Assembly: GCA_003248565.1 (NCBI GenBank)
Contig: QFOV01000118.1
Coordinates: 1-9,739, forward strand
Length of the DNA: 9,739 nucleotides
Direction: 5' to 3'
Source: Stenotrophomonas sp.
Lineage (GTDB): Bacteria > Pseudomonadota > Gammaproteobacteria > Xanthomonadales > Xanthomonadaceae
Below, piece after piece: positions 5,360 to 9,739 of this stretch. How positions within the stretch are numbered: the stretch's first letter is position 1; the number at the start of each line of letters is the position of its first letter. Both the position numbers and the translations under genes were made by a program. A model generated the notes under the pieces. It had not been told where the DNA came from. It saw nothing but the letters and a program-made list of their open reading frames with translations, and searched no databases.

Positions 5360-7669
5360 ATGACGAAGTCCTTCCACAAGCGCAGCCGCGCGCCGTGGCT
5401 CAGCAGCTGCGTATTGCTGGGCATGTCCGCCCTGCAGGTACAGGCCGCCGACACCACCTCCGCCCCTTCGCTTGTCCCCCTGCCCGCCAGCTATCAGGCT
5501 GACGGCGGCAAGGACTTCGTGCTGCAGAGTTCCGCCCGCGTCGGCGGCAACGACGAGGCCGCTCGCCGCGCCGCCGCGCGGTTCGTGACCCTGCTCAAGC
5601 AGAACGGCGGCCCGACCCTCACCGTGGCCGACAACGCCAACAAGGCGCAGATCCGCTTCCGCCTCGATCCTTCGGCACTCAACACCGCCGAAGGCTACGC
5701 ATTGAAGGTTTCCAACACCGGCATCGACATCAGCGCAGGTGATGATGTCGGCCTGTTCTACGGCGCGGTCACCGCCGCGCAACTGCTGACCGGCAATACG
5801 CCAGGCCATGTCGCCGCCGCAACCATCAATGACACCCCGCGCTTCCCATGGCGTGGCTTCATGCTCGACTCGGCACGTCACTTCCAGAGCATGGACGAGA
5901 TCAAGAAGCTGCTCGACGCGATGGCGCAGCACAAGCTCAATACCTTCCACTGGCACCTGACCGATGACCAGGGCTGGCGCATGGAGATCAAGCGCTATCC
6001 GAAACTGACCGAAGTCGGCAGCTGCCGCGTGCCGCTGGGTGATGCCGGCATCAATGCCGCCACTGGCGAAGCGCGCCAGTACTGCGGCTACTACACGCAG
6101 GAGCAGATCCGCGAAATCATCGCCTACGCCGCCGAACGCCACATCCAGGTGATCCCTGAAATCGACGTGCCCGGCCATGCCACCGCCGCCATCGTCGCCT
6201 ACCCGGAGCTGGGCACCACCGAACAGAAACTGGTCATCGACAATCAGTGGGGCGTGTTCCCGAACCTGTTCAACACCGAGGAAGCCACGTTCCAGTTCCT
6301 GGAGAACGTGCTGGAAGAAGTGATCCAGATGTTCCCGTCCAAGTACGTGCATGTCGGCGGCGACGAAGCGGTCAAGGACCAATGGATCGCCTCCAAGCGC
6401 GTGCAGGAGCGCATGCGCGAACTCGGCGCCAAGGATGAAATGGAAATGCAGAGCCATATCATCAAGCGCCTGGAGAAGTTCCTGGAGCAGCACGACCGCC
6501 GCCTGATCGGCTGGGATGAAATCCTCGAAGGCGGCCTGCCGCCGGAAGCGACGGTGATGTCCTGGCGTGGCACCGAAGGCGGGCTCAAGGCCGCCAGCGA
6601 AGGCCATGACGTGGTGATGTCGCCGGTCAGCCACATGTACATGGACTACCTGCAGACCGAGTCGCCGAACGAGCCGCCGGGCCGCCCGGCCACCATCACC
6701 CTGCAGAAGGCCTACGAGTTCGAGCCGGTACCCGCCGAACTGGCGGCGGACAAGCGCTCGCACATCCTTGGCCTGCAGGCCAACATGTTCAACGAGCACA
6801 CCCGCAACAACCAGAACCTGGAGCACAACCTGTTCCCGCGCCTGGCTGCGGTCGCCGAGACCGGCTGGAGCCCGCAGGACAAGCGCAACTTCAGCAACTT
6901 CCTGCAGCGTCTGCCGCAGCAGCTGCAGCGCTACCAGGCGATGAACATCGCCTATGCGAAGACGCCGTTCCAGGTCGACATGATCGACAAGGGTGAGCAC
7001 CGCACTGGCGCGGTGCAGGTGAGCCTGAACAATCCGCTGGGCTACCCGGTGCATTACACGCTGGATGGCAGCCCGGTCACCGCCAGCTCGCCGCTGTACG
7101 CGCAACCACTGCAGTTGAAGGTGCCGCTGCAGGTACAGACCGCCGCGTTCTTTGATGGCAAGCCACTGGCCAGCGCCAACACCTTCAAGCTTGACGCTGC
7201 TTCGTTGCTGGTCCGCGAAGACACCCAGCTGGGCCTGTGCCCGAATGGCGGCAAGCTGTTGCTGCGCCTGGAAGACGATGGCCCGGCCGAAGGCGAGCGC
7301 GAAGTGTTCAACGTCAACATCTTCAACCCGTGCTGGTTGTGGAGTGATGTCGACCTGTCGGATATCAGCCGCATCAAGGTGCGTGCAGGCCGCATTCCGT
7401 ACAACTTCCAGCTGGCCCATGACGAGCCGTCGCGCAAGTTCGCACCGGCACGCACTGCCCATGGCGAAATGGAGATCCTGGCCAACTGCGAAGGCAAGCC
7501 ACTGGCCTCGATACCACTGCCGGCCGAACCGAACGCCGACGGTTTCCTCGAGCTGGACGCCAGCATCACCGCCCCCGCAGCACGCGGCGACCTGTGCGTG
7601 CGCTTCACCGGCGACACCCGCCCCAACATGTGGACGCTGGACTGGATCAAGCTCGAACCGGGCAAGTAA
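5360..7669 (+). CDS. Secreted GH20 beta-N-acetylhexosaminidase
   Basis: This 769-residue exported enzyme should hydrolyse terminal beta-linked GlcNAc or GalNAc by substrate-assisted catalysis. A signal peptide (basic residues 3-13, hydrophobic core, cleavage near 29-30) is followed by the non-catalytic GH20 N-terminal domain (about 33-160) and the barrel (about 161-505). Key sites are RGFMLDSARH with R165, FHWHLTDDQGW (196-206), the catalytic pair D335-E336 in HVGGDEA, W385 and W402, MYMDY with D429, and E479. The family motif with Trp two residues before E479 reads MFNE here, with F477. C222 and C242 could form a disulfide. Residues about 536-612 resemble the small beta-sandwich that follows some hexosaminidases; the last 150 residues, with C627, C658, C710 and C746, are unassigned. 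The start at 5360 has AGGAG 8 nt upstream and the only plausible signal peptide. It appears monocistronic, with no shared operator. Confidence 0.93.
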   Translation: MTKSFHKRSRAPWLSSCVLLGMSALQVQAADTTSAPSLVPLPASYQADGGKDFVLQSSARVGGNDEAARRAAARFVTLLKQNGGPTLTVADNANKAQIRFRLDPSALNTAEGYALKVSNTGIDISAGDDVGLFYGAVTAAQLLTGNTPGHVAAATINDTPRFPWRGFMLDSARHFQSMDEIKKLLDAMAQHKLNTFHWHLTDDQGWRMEIKRYPKLTEVGSCRVPLGDAGINAATGEARQYCGYYTQEQIREIIAYAAERHIQVIPEIDVPGHATAAIVAYPELGTTEQKLVIDNQWGVFPNLFNTEEATFQFLENVLEEVIQMFPSKYVHVGGDEAVKDQWIASKRVQERMRELGAKDEMEMQSHIIKRLEKFLEQHDRRLIGWDEILEGGLPPEATVMSWRGTEGGLKAASEGHDVVMSPVSHMYMDYLQTESPNEPPGRPATITLQKAYEFEPVPAELAADKRSHILGLQANMFNEHTRNNQNLEHNLFPRLAAVAETGWSPQDKRNFSNFLQRLPQQLQRYQAMNIAYAKTPFQVDMIDKGEHRTGAVQVSLNNPLGYPVHYTLDGSPVTASSPLYAQPLQLKVPLQVQTAAFFDGKPLASANTFKLDAASLLVREDTQLGLCPNGGKLLLRLEDDGPAEGEREVFNVNIFNPCWLWSDVDLSDISRIKVRAGRIPYNFQLAHDEPSRKFAPARTAHGEMEILANCEGKPLASIPLPAEPNADGFLELDASITAPAARGDLCVRFTGDTRPNMWTLDWIKLEPGK

Positions 7670-7695
7670 TCCACACAGCGGTCTGATGCAAGCAC

Positions 7696-7719
7696 AAGGC
7701 CACCGCATGCGGTGGCCTT
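7696..7719. terminator. Perfect 24-bp palindrome, probable terminator of hexosaminidase
   Basis: AAGGCCACCGC pairs exactly with GCGGTGGCCTT around a central AT, 27 bp after the stop codon. As RNA it would form a GC-rich hairpin of about 10 bp with a 4-nt loop. The flanking A's and T's give it weak symmetry in both directions, but no long U-tract follows, so termination may be partial or the hairpin may mainly protect the 3' end. Confidence 0.65.
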
Positions 7720-7772
7720 CTGCCGTTTGGCGAGATGAGATTCCGGTAGCTGTTGATGCGAGCCTTTTTGCA

Positions 7773-7794
7773 GGAGCGGCGTCAGCCGCGAAGC
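7773..7794 (+). repeat. REP-like palindrome R1
   Basis: GGAGCGGC-GTCA-GCCGC-GAAGC: a 5-bp GC stem with flanking GGAG and GAAGC, in the same family as R2-R4 but with GTCA in place of GTAA in the loop. It is distinct from the SMAG elements. Confidence 0.8.
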
Positions 7795-7889
7795 CACAGA
7801 TGCAACCGCCTGCATATTCCTTGCTCGCCGGCCAACTGCATGTGCGTTTTCATCCGGGCGACGCGATGGCTCTCGCTTCATTGCTGTCA

Positions 7890-7917
7890 GCTTCGCGGCT
7901 TACGCCGCTCCTACAAC
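7890..7917 (-). repeat. REP-like palindrome R2, inverted
   Basis: This is the reverse complement of the R1/R3 type: GCTTCGCGGC, loop TTAC, GCCGC, then TCCTACAAC. It differs from the complement of R3 by one base. It pairs with R1 across a 95-bp interior. Confidence 0.83.
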
Positions 7918-7947
7918 AACACGCGCTCCGCCCTCTCCTGACCGAAG

Positions 7948-7975
7948 GTTGTGGGAGCGGCGTAAGCCGCGAAGC
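7948..7975 (+). repeat. REP-like palindrome R3
   Basis: A GTTGTGGGAGCGGC / GTAA / GCCGCGAAGC element. Bases 7949-7975 are the exact reverse complement of R4 (8071-8097), a 27-bp perfect inverted repeat. Its stem starts exactly 181 bp after that of R1. Confidence 0.87.
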
Positions 7976-8070
7976 CACTGGTCCAGCCGTCGGCAGCTGC
8001 CCTGCACATCGCCTCCCCGAGGCCCACTGCCTGCCAGGGTGCCTGAAAGTCCTCGATCTCATTGCCGCCA

Positions 8071-8097
8071 GCTTCGCGGCTTACGCCGCTCCCACAA
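8071..8097 (-). repeat. REP-like palindrome R4, inverted
   Basis: Exact 27-bp reverse complement of R3 across a 95-bp interior, and exactly 181 bp after R2. Together R1-R2 and R3-R4 form two inverted pairs of equal geometry, like bacterial interspersed mosaic elements. Confidence 0.87.
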
Positions 8098-8157
8098 GGG
8101 CTTCTGTCGTGCCAAAAAATTTCACGCAACTTCAGCAACCCCGGGGAATTCAACACA

Positions 8158-8174
8158 AAATCCCTCAGGGATTT
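8158..8174. repeat. Small inverted repeat upstream of kinase 2
   Basis: AAATCCC-TCA-GGGATTT forms a 7-bp stem with a 3-nt loop about 90 bp upstream of the kinase 2 -35. It could be a weak bidirectional terminator or a protein site; nothing decides between these. Confidence 0.4.
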
Positions 8175-8261
8175 CACATGAAACAAAAATAGCCACTGAA
8201 ATCATTGATATATAGGCATTGCCAGCTTCGCGCCGAGAGTGAAAATTTTTTGCAGTGCGCC

Positions 8262-8291
8262 TTGACATCGTTGTCACGAAGCGCTGACACT
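8262..8291 (+). promoter_or_regulatory. Promoter of kinase 2-receptor 2 operon
   Basis: TTGACA -35 at 8262-8267, and after 18 bp a weak -10 GACACT (8286-8291), in the same register as at kinase 1. An A/T-rich UP-like run (8240-8253) lies just upstream. Transcription would start near 8298, downstream of the ATG at 8296, which supports the GTG start at 8341. Confidence 0.45.
8263..8276. promoter_or_regulatory. LacI-type operator of kinase 2 operon
   Basis: TGACATCGTTGTCA is identical over all 14 bases to the operator at 1202-1215, including its single asymmetric position, and embeds the -35 in the same way. Its centre lies about 72 bp before the kinase start, against about 75 bp at kinase 1. 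Confidence 0.85.
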
Positions 8292-8329
8292 CCGCATGCC
8301 GCAACGCCATCGGGTGTCGCGCAACTTCC

Positions 8330-8335
8330 AGGGGA
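8330..8335 (+). promoter_or_regulatory. Ribosome binding site deciding kinase 2 start
   Basis: AGGGGA lies 5 nt before the GTG at 8341. The first kinase has AGGGAA with the same 5-nt spacing before its own GTG, so the two genes keep the same start design. The upstream ATG at 8296 has no comparable site. Confidence 0.7.
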
Positions 8336-8340
8336 CGTGC

Positions 8341-9429
8341 GTGGTTGCCAGCCGGAATCCAACAGCCAAGCTGACCACTCCTGCATCTGCTGCGCCGCTG
8401 CTGGCCGCCGATGTGGGCGGCACCCACGTCCGCGTCGGACTGGTGCAGCCGGGCAGCAGCGCCAGCGCGCCCATGCAGTTGCTGGCCTACCGCCAGTACC
8501 GCTGCGCCGACTACCCCGACCTGAGCAGCATCCTTGCCCAGTTCCCGGTCGACCACGCCAACGTGCGCGAATGCGCCATCGCCAGCGCCGGCTACGCCCT
8601 GCCCGATGGCACGGTGATCTCCGCCAACCTGCCGTGGCCGTTGTCCTGCAACCGCATCCGCGATGACCTCGGCTTCGCCGCGGTTCACCTGGTCAACGAT
8701 TTCGAAGCCGTGGCCCATGCCGCCGCACATATCGACGCCAGCGATGCCCTGCAGCTGAGCGGACCGGGCACCGCTGCCGAGGGCCCCGTACTGATCGTTG
8801 GCCCCGGCACCGGACTGGGCGCGGCGCTGTGGATTCCCAATGGCAATCGCTCAATGGTGCTGGCCACGGAAGCCGGGCAAGCCTCGCTGAGTGCCAGCAG
8901 CCCGCTGGAAGTCGCCGTGCTGCAGCACATGCTGCACGGGCGCAGCCATGTCGCCATCGAACACGCCTTGTCTGGCCCCGGCCTGCTCAATCTGTACAAC
9001 GCGCTGTGCGCCGTGCGCGACACCATGCCCGTGCACACCACGCCCGATGCAATCAGCGCCGCCGCCTGCGACGGCAGCGATCCGCATGCCGAACAAACGC
9101 TGCAGCTGTTCTGCGCGATCCTCGGTTCAACCATCGGCGACATGGCGCTGCTGTACGGCGCCCAGGGTGGCATTTATCTGGCCGGCGGCATCCTGCCCAA
9201 GATCAGCCAGTTCCTATTGAACAGCAGCTTCGCCGAGCGCCTCCTCAACAAGGGGCCGATGCGCGAGGCGCTGCAGCGCATCCCCGTGAAGTTGGTAGAG
9301 CACGGGCAACTGGGCGTCATCGGCGCCGCCAGTTGGTATCTGGGACGCAGGGAAACAGAACCCGTCGCGTCGAGTCCGGCAGTACCGCAGGTGCATGAGG
9401 CGGTCTCCTCGTGCACGGGTTCCCACTGA
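8341..9429 (+). CDS. Glucokinase-family sugar kinase 2 (probable GlcNAc kinase)
   Basis: A 362-residue paralogue of the kinase at 1283-2302. From the GTG at 8341 the two proteins align without gaps over 334 residues, about 73% identical by hand count and over 80% after residue 90. All motifs keep their numbering: ADVGGTHVRVG (22-32), N119-D120, GPGTGLG (154-160), TEAGQ (176-180) with Gln180 for the usual His, and E207. A frame reaching back to ATG 8296 would add 15 residues, but that codon lies upstream of the predicted transcript start and lacks a ribosome binding site. Beyond the shared end (SWYL at 331-334) this copy has a 28-residue tail of low complexity against 5 residues in kinase 1. 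It is followed after 50 bp by receptor 2. A division of labour with kinase 1 is possible but not visible. Confidence 0.9.
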   Translation: MVASRNPTAKLTTPASAAPLLAADVGGTHVRVGLVQPGSSASAPMQLLAYRQYRCADYPDLSSILAQFPVDHANVRECAIASAGYALPDGTVISANLPWPLSCNRIRDDLGFAAVHLVNDFEAVAHAAAHIDASDALQLSGPGTAAEGPVLIVGPGTGLGAALWIPNGNRSMVLATEAGQASLSASSPLEVAVLQHMLHGRSHVAIEHALSGPGLLNLYNALCAVRDTMPVHTTPDAISAAACDGSDPHAEQTLQLFCAILGSTIGDMALLYGAQGGIYLAGGILPKISQFLLNSSFAERLLNKGPMREALQRIPVKLVEHGQLGVIGAASWYLGRRETEPVASSPAVPQVHEAVSSCTGSH

Positions 9430-9439
9430 ACTACATACG

Positions 9440-9453
9440 GCCGGTTCGCCGGC
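9440..9453 (+). repeat. Small hairpin between kinase 2 and receptor 2
   Basis: GCCGG-TTCG-CCGGC, a 5-bp GC stem with a UUCG tetraloop, lies 10 bp after the kinase stop and 26 bp before the receptor start. No U-tract follows. It would be a compact, stable RNA hairpin and may affect relative expression of the two genes. Confidence 0.4.
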
Positions 9454-9479
9454 ATCCATCAATGATGAGGAGAGACATC

Positions 9480-9739
9480 ATGAGATACCGCAAGTCCGTA
9501 CTATCCGCCGCCATCGTCACCTGCCTGAGCTTTTCCGCGCACGCGCAGGATGCAGGCCAGGAAGCCACCGAGCTTGACCGCGTCGTCGTCACCGGCATCC
9601 GCGCCAGCCTGCAGCAGTCGCTGGAAACCAAGCGCAATGCCGACGCCATCGTCGACGTGATCACCGCCGAGGACGTGGGCAAATTCCCGGCCACCAACGT
9701 CGCCGAAGCGATGACCATCATCCCGGGCGTCACCATCGA
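9480..9739 (+). CDS. TonB-dependent outer-membrane receptor 2 (5' part only)
   Basis: The first 86 residues of a second outer-membrane receptor that runs off the right edge. They comprise a signal peptide ending in SFSAHAQ (17-23), a TonB box-like DRVVVTGIR at 33-41, and the start of the plug (TAEDVGKFP, then NVAEAM and PGVTI). The sequence is about 60% identical to receptor 1 over this length, including the signal peptide, so the two likely derive from one ancestor; whether the ligand-binding parts have diverged cannot be seen. The start is fixed by GAGGAGAG 5 nt upstream, as at receptor 1. It lies 50 bp after kinase 2 with no terminator between, so the two are probably co-transcribed from the operator-controlled promoter at 8262. 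Confidence 0.88.
   Translation, partial: MRYRKSVLSAAIVTCLSFSAHAQDAGQEATELDRVVVTGIRASLQQSLETKRNADAIVDVITAEDVGKFPATNVAEAMTIIPGVTI

Larger units (their letters stand above)
7670..8340. other. Non-coding stretch with REP array and kinase 2 promoter
   Basis: This 671-bp gap holds the palindrome at 7696-7719, four REP-like palindromes between 7773 and 8097, an A/T-rich zone (8110-8254) with a small inverted repeat at 8158-8174, and the operator and promoter of kinase 2. Open frames crossing it are made of the palindromes or are extensions of neighbouring frames and have no family resemblance, so I call no gene here. Confidence 0.7.

Noticed and set aside
5321..7708. 795-codon open frame on the minus strand opposite the hexosaminidase
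   Set aside because: Same codon-bias artefact; no ribosome binding site or family resemblance, and the plus-strand gene is clear.
7773..8097. Possible insertion sequence or integron-like unit bounded by inverted repeats
   Set aside because: The 95-bp interiors are too short to encode a transposase and no target duplication is visible; a REP/BIME-type array explains it better.
7152..8192. 346-codon plus-strand open frame overlapping the end of the hexosaminidase
   Set aside because: Out-of-frame reading of the hexosaminidase that continues through the REP array; low-complexity Ser/Ala/Trp/Pro composition.

Overview
The window looks like a piece of a gamma-proteobacterial chromosome from the Xanthomonadaceae, most likely Stenotrophomonas of the maltophilia group. 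Three observations support this: GC-rich coding sequence; a cluster of short stem-loops that carry a terminal GTAG and a TGCCGAGC/GCTCGGCA stem, matching the SMAG elements described in S. maltophilia; and a gene set (sugar MFS permease, glucokinase-family kinases, large TonB-dependent receptors, GH20 hexosaminidase) like the N-acetylglucosamine (GlcNAc) utilisation loci known from Xanthomonas. Naming of organism and substrate is inference from sequence reading alone.

Layout. Positions 1-912 (minus strand) hold the first 304 residues of a NagP/FucP-type sugar permease that runs off the left edge. A 370-bp divergent promoter region (913-1282) carries three LacI-type palindromic operators. To the right, a kinase (1283-2302) and an 885-residue TonB-dependent receptor (2396-5053) form one operon that ends in a strong intrinsic terminator (5093-5127). 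Next comes a 230-bp patch of SMAG repeats plus a CAA/CAG microsatellite, and a secreted GH20 beta-N-acetylhexosaminidase (5360-7669) followed by a perfect 24-bp palindrome. A 670-bp non-coding stretch (7670-8340) holds a second class of REP-like palindromes, arranged as two inverted pairs exactly 181 bp apart, then another operator/promoter. It leads into a second kinase (8341-9429, about 73% identical to the first by hand count) and the start of a second TonB-dependent receptor (9480 to the window end).

How it fits together. The receptors would import GlcNAc-containing oligosaccharides across the outer membrane, the hexosaminidase would release terminal GlcNAc in the periplasm, the permease would carry it across the inner membrane, and the kinases would phosphorylate it. 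The deacetylase, deaminase and LacI-type repressor (NagA, NagB, NagQ in Xanthomonas) are not in the window. The permease and both kinase-receptor operons share a TGACA-N4-TGTCA-like operator with the -35 hexamer built into it, so they look like one regulon. The hexosaminidase shows no such operator and sits between two repeat arrays, dividing what is otherwise a duplicated kinase-receptor module.

I did not find a wholly new system. The points most worth a second look are the duplicated module with its shared operator design, an altered sugar-binding motif in both kinases (EAGQ in place of EGGH), a Trp-to-Phe change in the GH20 pocket plus an unassigned cysteine-containing C-terminal region, and the 181-bp-period REP array.
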